Both the position numbers and the translations under genes were made by a program. The notes below the pieces were generated by a model. The model was not told where the DNA came from. It did no database searches and was given only the letters and a program-made list of their open reading frames with translations. Positions 11,408-21,627 of a stretch of 64,000 nucleotides of DNA are shown in pieces. Where the stretch lies: the NCBI GenBank assembly GCA_021399435.1, contig JAJTUP010000008.1, positions 868,001 through 932,000 on the forward strand, read 5' to 3'. Origin of the DNA: Diaporthe sp. PMI_573. Lineage: Eukaryota; Ascomycota; Sordariomycetes; Diaporthales; Diaporthaceae. Positions within the stretch are counted from its first letter, which is position 1. The number at the start of each line of letters is the position of its first letter.

Positions 11408-12440
11408 ATGGAAGGCTACGCAAAAGTCGCCCATTTGATGGCAAAGTACGATGAGTTTGCCATCCTACGCCGCTTCAAAGCGTTGAATGCCCAGGAACTT
11501 CTCTACAGCCAGGCAGAGATCATTCACCTTGAAGAGCGCTTGCAGAGGCTTGTCGATCGAGACGCTGCCCATCCCGATAGGAAGTTCTACTCCAAGGACT
11601 GGTGGTCACTAGCTCATGGCCTGGATATAGATAGCAGAGAGCAGTGGCGGACGATACGGAAGATCAGAAAGAAATTGGACAAATACAGTAAGGAGACTCA
11701 GACGGCCCGTTTCAGCGCCATGTTTACAAGCACCCGCCAGATGAGCGCCTTCTCAGGCAGGCCATGCTCGCCAAACTCGAGGGCCCGAATAAGCTCGACC
11801 TCGAATTCCTAAAAGAATGGCTCGAGCGAGACTCGATGGGTGCGTTCCCGATATTGGGGCCTGATATGGAGGCCTGGAACCACAGTGAGGATCTCGTCGC
11901 CTTGAAGCCTCGGTCGCCCCAAGATCCCACCTCGAGATGGTTCACCGCCACCGTATTCCCACTCTATCATAAATTGATTGGACATAAAGTAAAGGTAATT
12001 CAGCCCGACTTTGTCTAGGCCAAGGTGGAAGATGATCGTTCAGTCTAACAATCCCGTCACTTGCTCACGTAGGACCCTGAGTCTCCTGAACTAGGAGATG
12101 GCCTTTACAACTACAAAGAATCTATCCTGTCGTCAACGGCGAACATTTTCACGACTGTCCTCGCGTCCCTACTTCCACTGCTGTCCATCACCGTGCTTTA
12201 CACTATTCAGTCGGACACTATCAAACTAGGAGTCATCGTGATTTTCTCTGCTTGCTTCTCGCTTGCTCTGGCTCTAACGACGAACGCTAGGAGGATCGAG
12301 ATCTTTGCTGCCACTGCGGCGTAGGTTGATATTTTCTATGTTTTTAACTTCGTATTCCAGTTGTGCTAACCACAGCTCCCAGCTTCGCTGCTGTGAACGT
12401 GGTATTCTTGACAAATGGTCCTTTGGAGAATTGTGCTTAG
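11408..12440 (+). CDS. DUF6594 family membrane protein
   Basis: Four exons: 11408-11687, 11741-11988 (or 11994), 12073-12320, 12383-12440 (277-279 aa). Intron ends are GTAAGG/CAG, GTAAAG or GTAATT/TAG, and GTAGGT/CAG with branch GCTAAC. The protein follows the DUF6594 plan: a helical soluble half with KYDEFAILRRFKALNAQ, SKDWWSL and DLEFLKEWLER motifs, then a C-terminal membrane block in exons 3-4 (LASLLPLLSITVLY; LGVIVIFSACFSLALAL; FAAVNVVFLTN) interrupted by NARRIEIFAATAA. The family is fungus-specific and of unknown function; these proteins probably sit in a membrane with the N-terminal half cytosolic. Only the second donor is ambiguous. Confidence 0.85.
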
Positions 12441-12798
12441 GACTCCGGCTTTTTTTTACATTAATACAACCCACACTTCCAAATACAGAGCAAGCAGCTT
12501 CGTCAATGTCTAGGTATCTTGTGAATCCGGTGCGGCACGGCAGAGCCCGACTGTAGGTTATGCATACATAACATTTGAACTGCATCTGCCAGCCCTCGAG
12601 GACCGAAACGGAATCTCTCTCACTGTCTCAAATATTGCTTCTCGCCAATTTTACCGGCGGCAAGCAATGCAATTCGGCCACTGGACTATGAGGAGAACGT
12701 CGGGGTCGGGGCTACATGTTGCAATCCAACAAGACGTCCTTTAAGCACTTTCACAATGTAGCCTTGGAGGCATTTCCAACAAGTTCATTGTGAAGTAC
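12441..12798. other. Intergenic, convergent 3' flanks
   Basis: 358 bp between the DUF6594 gene and NmrA-like gene 1, both ending here. Nothing else seen. Confidence 0.5.
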
Positions 12799-13881
12799 CT
12801 AGAGTTTACCTTTTCTGTTGTCTTCGCTGATCTTCAAAATTGGAGGACGCTTGCCATCGAGGACAGATTGGAGAAGCCCTCCACGACCAGCTGCCCGGCT
12901 GGCTGCGTCGATCCTCTGAAAGAATCCCTCTGCTGTCCGGATCCGACTTGGGTGGATTTCATCCAACAGTTTGTAGTCCCGTTTAATGACACCCTGATTT
13001 CCGCCAGAGTGCCTCCACATGGTCCAAAATCCCCGAAAATTGTCTTTGAATGACATCGTCGCAGGATCGTTGGGGTCAGCATTGTACCCGGCAGGTGCGC
13101 CATCCGGGACTGGGGCATGGGCAAAATAGACATCCTCAGGAATGTCGATGGACTTGGCCGGATGTCCAGTCACCTTCTGAAATGCAGCAGCCAGGTCCGT
13201 GAAGGTGATGTGATCAATCGCCACCTGAAGGTCCATCCCATCGGATCTCTCTGGGTGGTCGAATAGCCAGCGAACATAGTACTCGCAGTCTTCGAGGGCG
13301 ACAAGCGGCACTGCGCCATCCCCAAGTGGTACTTTCCAGGTAACGGCCCCGTCTTCCACGCTCGGAGTCATAATGGTTTTAACCGAGATGGCCATCTCCA
13401 TGTATGGCCCCGTGGTGAAGATAGCGATGCCCATGTTGTTGTCCTTGCGCTGCTGCAGCATCCATTCGGCCAGTCTGCCTTTCCCATCGTAGTGCCCGGT
13501 ACGGAACTTGGGGTCGTAGCCGCTCTTCTTGTACACGTAGTCGAGGTTACCGAACACGAAGAACTTGATGCCCATCTCGACAGCGAGCTCGTACGCCCGG
13601 ATCGTCCAATACGTCTCCGTCTTCTCGCCGCAGTTGAAGCCGTCGATGTTGATAAACGCCCCCCAGCATCCTTCGAACCCCTTTCGGAGATGACCTTCGT
13701 TGGCAAAGGATCCCTCGATGAACTCGACATCTCCGAGGCTGGCGAGCTCCTCCGCCCGTGATGATTTTGAGCTGCGGGTGAGAATGCGCAAGCTATATCC
13801 GCCGTCCTTGGCCAGGCCACGGCAGACTGGTAGGCCTTGGGCACCGGTGCCACCAATGACAAAGATGCGGCGGTTTGACAT
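12799..13881 (-). CDS. NmrA-like NAD(P)-binding protein, intronless
   Basis: A single-exon 360-aa protein of the atypical short-chain dehydrogenase NmrA/HSCARG group. The N-terminal Rossmann motif VIGGTGAQGLPV (GxxGxxG) is at residues 8-19. Following family landmarks are RILTRSS, VEFIEGSF, the KTETYWTIRAYELA helix, FTTGPYME and a C-terminal HITFTDLAAAFQKVTG segment. Such proteins bind NAD(P) and act as redox sensors or as reductases/isomerases in secondary metabolism; the fungal NmrA regulates the nitrogen GATA factor. The normal catalytic Tyr-x3-Lys is not evident, which fits a sensor. It lies head-to-head with a related gene at 14742; the two share much of the N-terminal half. This copy has no introns while its partner has two. 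Confidence 0.9.
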   Translation of the reverse strand: MSNRRIFVIGGTGAQGLPVCRGLAKDGGYSLRILTRSSKSSRAEELASLGDVEFIEGSFANEGHLRKGFEGCWGAFINIDGFNCGEKTETYWTIRAYELAVEMGIKFFVFGNLDYVYKKSGYDPKFRTGHYDGKGRLAEWMLQQRKDNNMGIAIFTTGPYMEMAISVKTIMTPSVEDGAVTWKVPLGDGAVPLVALEDCEYYVRWLFDHPERSDGMDLQVAIDHITFTDLAAAFQKVTGHPAKSIDIPEDVYFAHAPVPDGAPAGYNADPNDPATMSFKDNFRGFWTMWRHSGGNQGVIKRDYKLLDEIHPSRIRTAEGFFQRIDAASRAAGRGGLLQSVLDGKRPPILKISEDNRKGKL

Positions 13882-14741
13882 AGTTGGATAGCGGAAGTTT
13901 GTTGATTTGTTGAAGGGCTACGCCTGTTGCTATTGTGACAGTGATGTAACTGTTCAAAGGTATGTATCTGGCGTAGGATTGCCTCTTTATTCTTACTTTC
14001 TTTTCTACGAGTTCAATGCTGCGTCGTCAGGATAGAAGTTATTCTCGCAATGACTTTCTGTTTCCCACTGCCTTGATGCGAATAGTTATTCTTTCTAGAT
14101 AATGGGCTTGCCAAATCGTATCGGTTACGATTACTGATCTTCGGGTCTGCTAGTGTCCGATATTGTCGACTTGCCGATACGCGGGCACACAAGTGAACGC
14201 GCCAACAACTAATCATTCCGAGAGCGCCCCAAGTTTCAGACAAGAAACCACATCATCTTAATTTTCTAAGTGATATGCTGCAAACATCGAGATTGCTGAC
14301 AAAAGAGACTCGGCGATTCCGCTGTGAAGGCTGAGAAGACGAAGTGGGACTCAATAACTACAATTGCTCGACGCCCCAGAAATGAAGTGTTGAGTAATCA
14401 ATTACTAGACCTGTGACCACGGTGAATGTGGGCATGACAAATGATTGCACATTGCTCAATCAACTCATACCAAGCAGCAAGCTTGATCGTTAAGCTTACG
14501 AAATACCTACCCGGATGTTCGTTTAGCCGTTTTCTGATAATTATATATAACCGCTGGGCAAAAACCTTCTCCCAACATGCCTCATGACTGACTCGGTAAT
14601 ACATTCTGTTGTGTTAGCATTGGGTCAAAAGAATCAAATTACTCCGTGTTACAAGAAGCTGGAAAGCCATCCGTTGCTTGCTGCCCTTTCACATTTTTCA
14701 GAACAGACCCAAAGACCTTCGATAACTTCCCATTCCGCATC
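13882..14741. promoter_or_regulatory. Shared divergent promoter of the NmrA-like pair
   Basis: 860 bp between two divergently transcribed paralogs. A TATA-like TATATAA lies at 14544-14550, about 190 bp before the plus-strand ATG. No other gene was seen. Co-regulation is inferred from the arrangement. Confidence 0.4.
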
Positions 14742-15919
14742 ATGGCGTCTTTGCAAGAGATCCTCGTTATCGGCGGGACAGGTGCTCAAGGTATCCCTGT
14801 AGTGAAGGGTAAGAGATGTATCCCGCTTGACCCAAAGACCACTTTTACTCACTGGGTTGCATATAGCCCTTGCTCAGAGCGGCCGGTACTCTGTCCGGGT
14901 CTTGACCCGGAACCCTGAATCAGCCCGTGCAAAGGATCTTGTCGCTCTTGGAAACGTGAACCTTATCCAAGGCCAGCAAGACAATGCGGAAGACCTTCGC
15001 AAAGCTTTCAATGGTGTCTATGGCGCCTGGGTTAACCTGGACGGCTTTACCTTGGGAGAGAAGAACGAAATTTTCTACGGTATCAGAGCATATGAGATTG
15101 CCAGGGCCGCAGGTTTACAGCATTACATCTGGGCAAGCACTGAGTACACCCTCAAGAATGGGAATTGGAACGAGGATTATCATTGCGGGCATATGAGCGC
15201 TAAGGGAAGGGTGGGGGAATTTATTCTCTCTCAGGGGCAAAAGGGTATGACCACCTCGCTCTTTACGACCGGACCGTACATGGACGCCCTCCACGGGGGC
15301 TTGTTCACACCCATCGAACAGCCAGATGGTTCTTTTCTATTTATCAACCCCGCAAGTAGGCATCCCCCCCCCCCCGAAAAAGAAAAACACCTCCATCTTG
15401 TGGATGTGAGGCTGATGTGACATAGAGGAAGGGAGACTCCCGATGATCGCTCTTGATGACGTTGGGGTCTATAACCTCTGGCTTTTGGACAACCCATCTG
15501 AGGCTGCCGGCCTTGACCTCTCCGTGGTCACTCATCAGGTCTCCTTTGCAGAAGTCGCAGAGACCTTCACCCGAGTTACGGGCAAGCCAAGTTCATACAA
15601 ATATATGCCCACCGAGGAATTTGGGAAAATGACCGACCCATATCCCGGTGCCTTAATCAATTGGAACCTTGGCCCAGATGCGCCCCGGGATGAGTCGACC
15701 ATGTTGTGGTCGGAAAACTTCGCAGCGTTCTGGCGCTATTGGAGGTCGAACATGACGGCTCCGCGGGACCTTGAGTTGCTGGATCGCATCCACCCTGGCC
15801 GCATCAGGAGTCTGGAAGAATGGATGAAGAAGGTGAAGTATGATGGGAAGGCAAGGCCCGTGTTGAAGATGGTTGAAGACTGGGATCAGAGGAAGAGTTC
15901 TTACAACCTTGGCAAGTAG
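14742..15919 (+). CDS. NmrA-like NAD(P)-binding protein, three exons
   Basis: Exons 14742-14808, 14867-15355, 15426-15919 give 349 aa. Introns are 14809-14866 (GTAAGA...TAG) and 15356-15425 (GTAGGC...TAG); the second contains a run of twelve C (15364-15375). The N-terminus has the dinucleotide-binding motif VIGGTGAQGIPV, then RVLTRNPESARAKDL, GVYGAWVNLDGF, KNEIFYGIRAYEIA, FTTGPYMD and, after the second intron, PMIALDDVGVYNLWLLDNP. The order and spacing match the neighbour at 12799-13881, so the two are paralogs in inverted orientation. Expected roles are NAD(P)-dependent sensing or a reductase step; no substrate can be read from sequence. The ATG at 14742 directly precedes the Rossmann strand. 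Confidence 0.88.
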
Positions 15920-17047
15920 CTAAAGTGCTCCTCAGTGAGACCAAATCATGCAAACATGTACCGATATAGGTAGCTTAAGTGGTGCGCTGGCCGCCAGTCA
16001 CATGCAGTATGTAACTAGTTGTTCATATGAATTATAGGAGTGCAGTGAGATAGGCGACCTAACATTATGAGCACAAATTGAAGACGAGCTTTTGATCGTC
16101 ACCACGACTCCGAGGCGCAGAATTATACAGAAAGGTTGCACGCGACAATCACCTGGCGGAGGAGGTGTGTTAATGGTGTTGCTGGGAGCGCAGTCCATTA
16201 GCTACCTAGGTAGGTACTTTTAGGGCTTCAGTTGCAAGGATCTTTACATGGTTCCGGCATGGAAGCCCTCCATCAAAGTCCACGCCCAAGTATCGTAGAG
16301 ATCCGTCTTTTCTGACCGGATATACGGCGAAGGGAATTCCTTCCAGCTGGATGACTGTGACCAGGAGGATAATTTTATCCCTTTTTCTTCTCTTCTCTGC
16401 GAAGTAGAGTCATTCTGTCTTCTCAGTATCAAATGTAATGCCTTAAACAGCACCCCGTTCAAGGGCTCCTCTCCATTCTCGGGGAAGTCGCCTGCAGTTG
16501 TCTTCGAGTGAGAATAGAGGCTACCCGCCGTCTCTGTGAGGCCGTTTCTACATTGTGGACCACAGCGGTGGCTGGGTCTGTTCAAAAGCGCAGGGGCAGT
16601 ACGCTGGATTGAAAGTTGATTCGGTGATGACGAGCGAACGCCCGATACCGTATGTTTTGTTTTCTTTTTGGACTGGTGCTAAATTTCTGTGCAAACAACT
16701 TCCTCATGGGAAATATGGGGTTTGTTCCATTTAAATCTCAAGACCGTGAGCTTATCATCGAAGCCTTCGGGCGGGAGCCGTTGTGGACATCAGCACCACC
16801 CATGCGGGGCTACCCCTGCAGCAGCAGCAACGATACCCTTGGAAGCTGGGATAGCTTCCACTAAGCTGCACGGGGCAGTTCTCTGTGACGTCGTCCAAAG
16901 GTGCGGCTTCATTCCGATCCGACGTTGGGAACTGGAAGGTCGGTTTTCTACCACTCACCACACAATTCATGGTATGTTTTCATTCACCGGGATAGCAATT
17001 CATCTCGGGCCGACCTAGTAAAAGCCCACGTTCTCACGAGGAACAGA
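15920..17047. other. Intergenic 15.9-17.0 kb, no gene seen
   Basis: About 1.1 kb with no supported exon. It has the palindrome TACCTAGGTA at 16203-16212. A possible 5'-UTR intron for the next gene (GTATGT at about 16971, acceptor near 17040) cannot be proven. Confidence 0.45.
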
Positions 17048-18130
17048 ATGGCCATTGGCGCAGAATCATCCGGGGCTGGGGTCGTTAACCTGAAGGACCT
17101 CGCCGCGTGGAGAGGCGCGTTGGCGTCTCCACGACCAGTCCTGGCTCATCTCAACGGCGACACAACATGGTTGCTTCAACTTCCGGTCCCAGATTCTCAT
17201 GTAGGCGCGTCTGCAGGAGCAAAATCCAAGACAAAGAAGACAGCCCGGCGTTCACGATTCAACGTCCTGATCGACCCGTGGCTGCAAGGGCCGCAGAGCG
17301 ATGTCGCCGCGTGGTTCTCTACACAATGGCACGTGGTTGAGCCGGCCGTACAGACCATACAGGAGCTTGAAGAAGTGCTGGCAGATCTAGGAGATGGGAA
17401 GATCGACTGTGCGGTCATATCGCATGAGTTCACGGACCACTGCCATCAGGCGACACTGACGGAGCTGCCCAGGGGCGTGCCGATAGTCGCTACAGAAAAG
17501 GCCGCAGACCTGATACGGTCCTGGGGGCATTTCGACACTGTAATAACCACGCCTGGGTTCTCATCTTCGACAACAGACTGGCGCGATGTGCTGGTGGACC
17601 AGACAGGAACGCTGCCGCCGTGGCTTGGAATTGGCCGCGTGATCACGGAGGGAAACGCACTGTATTATCACTCAGCGGTGATAATAGCTTTCGACTTGGG
17701 ATACAGCCCCAACCAGAGAGCAACACGATCCAAGGACACGGCGCCACAGAAACAGCCCGAAGCGGTTATATACTCGCCCCACGGGATCAAAGGGCCTGAC
17801 CTTGAATGCGTCAGGGCTGCGGGCATCAAGACTCTCGCGTTGCTGCATGGCCTGGATGATGTCCGCATTTGGATGACGGCACAGCTGAATCTCGGCGCAT
17901 TAAATGGCATCCAAGCAGTGCGAGCCAGTGGTGCGAACTACTGGGTAGCGACGCACGATGAGGTGAAGAAAGGCGGCGGGTTCATTTCGTGGCTGCTGCA
18001 GCGGACGACCTATTCCCTGCGAGATGCTGTCGAGGCTGAGAGGGCAAAAGGACAGGATTCAGAGGGGAACAAGGGACCGGATTATGAGTTTGTCGAGCTG
18101 GGCTCGGGGGACGGACTGATCTTGGCGTAA
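17048..18130 (+). CDS. Metallo-beta-lactamase-fold protein
   Basis: Single-exon 360-aa protein with the outline of a UlaG/RNaseZ-like metallo-beta-lactamase fold. Strand NVLIDPWLQGP (about residue 75) is followed by a metal-site-like segment CAVISHEFTDHCHQ (about 130-143), resembling the HxxxDH motif with the first His shifted, then GVPIVATEKAADLI and YSPHGIKG further on. Hydrolysis of an unknown substrate is likely, but the partial metal motif leaves activity uncertain. The frame is open upstream to 16901, but the first ATG is 17048, so that start is used. The C-terminus is charged and ends LGSGDGLILA. No neighbour gives a pathway clue. Confidence 0.75.
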   Translation: MAIGAESSGAGVVNLKDLAAWRGALASPRPVLAHLNGDTTWLLQLPVPDSHVGASAGAKSKTKKTARRSRFNVLIDPWLQGPQSDVAAWFSTQWHVVEPAVQTIQELEEVLADLGDGKIDCAVISHEFTDHCHQATLTELPRGVPIVATEKAADLIRSWGHFDTVITTPGFSSSTTDWRDVLVDQTGTLPPWLGIGRVITEGNALYYHSAVIIAFDLGYSPNQRATRSKDTAPQKQPEAVIYSPHGIKGPDLECVRAAGIKTLALLHGLDDVRIWMTAQLNLGALNGIQAVRASGANYWVATHDEVKKGGGFISWLLQRTTYSLRDAVEAERAKGQDSEGNKGPDYEFVELGSGDGLILA

Positions 18131-19353
18131 AGTATCAGGTTTAATGAGGATCGATGGGTAGTACAAAGTGTGCTCGCCAACATTGAAAGGCAATCGTTAA
18201 ACCATGCGTCTGTGAAAGAACAATGGGCGAAGCCTGCTCATGGAGACGTGTGCTGTGGCGGTTCTTGGTTCTTCGGGTTGGTTGCGGACATGCCAGAACC
18301 AGTAGAGAAGAAGCTCATGTCTGCAAACGGGCATTCTCAACGCCCTCCGATGCTAGACTTTGAGGGATAATTTTCGGCACCTTCGATGCTGGGTGTGTTG
18401 AAAGACACATGCATGTGTGATCAAACTAATGTTACCATCTGCTGCTGCAGCCGTGGTCGCCGAAAGGAGAGTGTTGAATGAGGTGTCGATGTGGTGGTAA
18501 TTATTTCGACGGAGCCGTTGGTGCCATTCTGCTCGCTCTTGGGGGCATGGTACTGGCACGTACTCAGGTGCCGGGCTTACATAATCGGCCCCGGCCAGCC
18601 AGCCAGCCAGCCAGCCAGCGCGGCCGCAGTCAGCTCGAACCCCTGTAAGGTGCAGCTTCCCGGTCTTGGTGGCGTGTCGGACTTCGTGAGTTCGACAATT
18701 TTTCTTGCTGGTTGCGGGGAGGGCAGAGAAAAATCCAGCTCGGGCAGCTCCCACTGCATGACAAGGCCCACAAGCCCAAGCCCCCCAAGGCAAGGCGACG
18801 CAAGGCTGATGCTGTCACTTCCCCGACCACTTCTCTTCTTGAGGAGCAGTTGAGATATCGAGCCGAGACAGAAAGGCACTGACAGGGCAAAAGCCGGGCA
18901 ACAGCATCTTTATTCGTGCGGTACACGGAGCTGGAGCTGATTATCCATCGCCATCCTCGCCCTCTCGTCGTTGTTTTTTATCCGGCTGTGCTTCGTTGCC
19001 CGAGACGACTTCCAAAGCTGCCCCTCCCCTCCGACCGACCGACCGACCGTATTTTCGCCCTCCGGTGACGGACAACCCCAGCTACAACGACCGTTCCTGC
19101 TCTCACGTCGCCCTGACTCCATTTCCAGTCTGACTGTCCGAACTGGTTGCTGATGCGCCTGAACCAGTCCTGCTGTCATTTCCTTCCCCCGCCTCCGCCT
19201 CCTCGTCAGGGCCTGATTCCCTGTCTCTGAACCCCGTCGTCGTCGCAACCCTCTGCCGACGGGTTTCTAATCAGGCCCTGCAGCCCCTCTGCGTCAGTAG
19301 TCTGCCTTGTCTCAGACATCCATTCACCCATCTATCGGTCTGTCCGTTTGGCA
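18131..19353. other. Intergenic with tetranucleotide repeats
   Basis: About 1.2 kb without a gene. It carries a (CAGC)n microsatellite at about 18595-18619 and a (CCGA)n tract at about 19031-19049, then a C/T-rich leader before the BTB-like gene, typical of a fungal promoter and 5' UTR. Confidence 0.5.
18595..18619. repeat. (CAGC)n microsatellite
   Basis: About six tandem CAGC/CCAG tetramers in intergenic DNA. Confidence 0.9.
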
Positions 19354-21627
19354 ATGGCGTCTACAAACGCTCCAATACCCGCGCGGTCTACGACCACCCT
19401 CGCCAAACCCACCGCGGCGAGGAAGGCCGCTGCCTCGCAACCTGTCCTTCGCAAACGCGTCGAGCCCGCCATCCCTCTACCTTATCTCCAGCGTCGACCC
19501 AAGAAATCAACCGCTTCTACCCAACAGCCCTCCCCCCTGCGAACAAGCAGTGAAGACGCAGCTCCACCGAGCCCGACCAAAGAGCAGCCCCAGACCCAGG
19601 TGGAAGGAGTGAAAGCCGACGCAGACGACCGCAACCAGGCTGCCGACGGCCTGCCTGCGCAAATAGTCGACCAGAAGGGAACCAACGAGGCAAACCACGA
19701 AGTCGTCCCCCACCCCGAGGAGCTCAAGCCAGTATCGTCTGGTTCTTCTACACAAGACGCCGTCGTGTCTCCACCAACCGCCGGAGAACTGACGCCCCCA
19801 GGTAAGAATACATGGCTGAGATGTAAACCAAGCTCATTCTCACATCGTCTTCCAGAAACCGCCCCGAGCGCTCCCTCGTCGGTTTCCTATCCTCCTCCAA
19901 CCATGTCGCCCGCCCCGTACAACGGCGTGCCTCCGCCGTTCCCGCCAGTCGAAGCCCATCCTGCCCACTTTCGAGGTCCCGAGCCCATCCACCTGCCGCA
20001 GCTGAACCTCACACACCGGGCTGTGCACCAGCACCACCCCAGCAATGGTAGTCTGATCTTTGGCGGTTTCCCCGGATCCAACACACCGTCACCCGCTCCC
20101 AATTCTGGGGGTGCCTTCCCTCCTCCACTGACCATGGCCCGCGATCAAATGCCGGTGCCTGGTGTCGATGTGTTTGGGCGACCAATTCTTTCAGCTGCGC
20201 CCAATGACGGTATTGTGCAGTTTCCCATGACCCATGGTCCCGTGACTCCACACAGCTTCCACGAGTCTCAGTCCTCACGAACGGCAGATGAGATTGGCGT
20301 TACGATGCCATACATGAATGGCCATAATGGGATGGAGTTCAAGGGCCCCAGGCCTCCTCCTGGCATCGCTAGGGCTCCGCCACCGCCCAGCAACCAACCG
20401 CAGTTCAACGCGGAAGGTCTCGAAATTGCCGATGCCATGATATTCACAGACCGAATCAACGACATGTTTGCAAAACCCGCTTTCGCCGATTGCGACATTT
20501 ACCTGGTTCTTCCTGATCGCCTGACGTCCGTCAACTCACAACACCCTGGGCAGCTTGACGCGCCTCTGCGAATGCCGGCCCACAAGCTCATTCTGTCAAT
20601 GAACCCGATACTTGCGAATCTCATGCAGAAGCAGGCAGAACAGCAGAATGCCCTTCGTCATGGTCTTCATGAGCTCCGCATCGCCTCGGACGACCCTTAC
20701 CTGCGGGCTGACTCCATGTGGAGAGCAATCAAGCACGTGTATGGTTTCCGTTACGTTCCCATGGGAAAGATCGTGGACGACAATTCGAACATTGAAAAAT
20801 TCCATTACGTGCTGGGTTACGCCGCCGCTGGTGCACTGTTGGAGATACCTCACATCTCGATCAATGCCATGGGTGAGGCATCGAAGCTGCTGAGCTGGGA
20901 CACGGTTGAGAAGGGCGTGGAGTTCGCGTTGCGTGATTCGGCCATAGTCCTGAACAGGATGGACGGCCCCCACGGCCGCCTGTTCCCGTTTCAGTACAGG
21001 CACGGCATCTACGTGAACGAGCTGGTGGAGAAGATCATGATGTTCATCATCACCAACTTCCCCAATAACTTTGTCCTGGACACCACGGTAGATGATACAC
21101 GGTACGCTCGTCTTCCACCGACCTCACCTACTCGAAACGCAGCGGGACCGGAGATTGTGAACGTTATTCGGGCTCCGCCGCAAATGTCTTCAAGAAAATC
21201 TATGCCGAGATTCGGAGACCTCGACCCCGATGAGAATGTTGGCGACGGCCAAGCTGTGTCGCACCATGAACCTTTCGAGCACGCGGCTGCGCTCTCTCGC
21301 ATCCTGCTCAACCTTCCTTTCGAGATGGTGAAGTTCCTGCTCGAGAGCAACGGTATTGGAGGTGTTTCGGGCTGGCAGACAGCGCAAGACCGACGACGAG
21401 CTCTCCCTCACGTTGTTGTAGCGCGCGAGAGCCGCCGCCTACGCTTCGTCTCAGAATTCATGGCCGGCCGCCACGAAGGCGCGGACCCCGGACCGGCCCT
21501 GCGGAGCCAGGAACCTCAGCTGCTCGAGGGAGTTTGGAACAGCGTGTGCTGGAGGGAGCAGTACGTGCCGAACGGAGATGCTCCCGTCATCGAGCGGGCG
21601 TGGGAGCCTTTTGGGGACAGCAGGTAG
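19354..21627 (+). CDS. BTB/POZ-like domain protein with long Pro-rich N-terminus
   Basis: Two exons, 19354-19801 and 19856-21627, around a 54-bp intron (GTAAGA...CCAG) give 739 aa. The intron is exactly 18 codons without a stop, so retention would give a 757-aa form. Residues 1-330 are low-complexity, rich in Pro, Ser and Thr, with PPPFPP and PPPPSNQP clusters. At about 340-430 a BTB-like core is seen: IFTDRINDMF, AFADCDIYLVLPD, then MPAHKLILSMNPILANLM. The following 250 residues are helical (HYVLGYAAAGALLEIPH, NELVEKIMMFIITNFP) and look like a BACK-type extension. Similar fungal proteins are uncharacterised; a role as a protein-interaction or ubiquitin-ligase adaptor is inference. The C/T-rich leader directly precedes the chosen ATG. 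Confidence 0.85.
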   Translation: MASTNAPIPARSTTTLAKPTAARKAAASQPVLRKRVEPAIPLPYLQRRPKKSTASTQQPSPLRTSSEDAAPPSPTKEQPQTQVEGVKADADDRNQAADGLPAQIVDQKGTNEANHEVVPHPEELKPVSSGSSTQDAVVSPPTAGELTPPGKNTWLRCKPSSFSHRLPETAPSAPSSVSYPPPTMSPAPYNGVPPPFPPVEAHPAHFRGPEPIHLPQLNLTHRAVHQHHPSNGSLIFGGFPGSNTPSPAPNSGGAFPPPLTMARDQMPVPGVDVFGRPILSAAPNDGIVQFPMTHGPVTPHSFHESQSSRTADEIGVTMPYMNGHNGMEFKGPRPPPGIARAPPPPSNQPQFNAEGLEIADAMIFTDRINDMFAKPAFADCDIYLVLPDRLTSVNSQHPGQLDAPLRMPAHKLILSMNPILANLMQKQAEQQNALRHGLHELRIASDDPYLRADSMWRAIKHVYGFRYVPMGKIVDDNSNIEKFHYVLGYAAAGALLEIPHISINAMGEASKLLSWDTVEKGVEFALRDSAIVLNRMDGPHGRLFPFQYRHGIYVNELVEKIMMFIITNFPNNFVLDTTVDDTRYARLPPTSPTRNAAGPEIVNVIRAPPQMSSRKSMPRFGDLDPDENVGDGQAVSHHEPFEHAAALSRILLNLPFEMVKFLLESNGIGGVSGWQTAQDRRRALPHVVVARESRRLRFVSEFMAGRHEGADPGPALRSQEPQLLEGVWNSVCWREQYVPNGDAPVIERAWEPFGDSR
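19802..19855 (+). other. 54-nt in-frame intron in the BTB-like gene
   Basis: GTAAGA donor and CCAG acceptor with a GCTGAG branch-like site. It is a multiple of three and stop-free, so the spliced and retained forms are both translatable. Confidence 0.7.
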
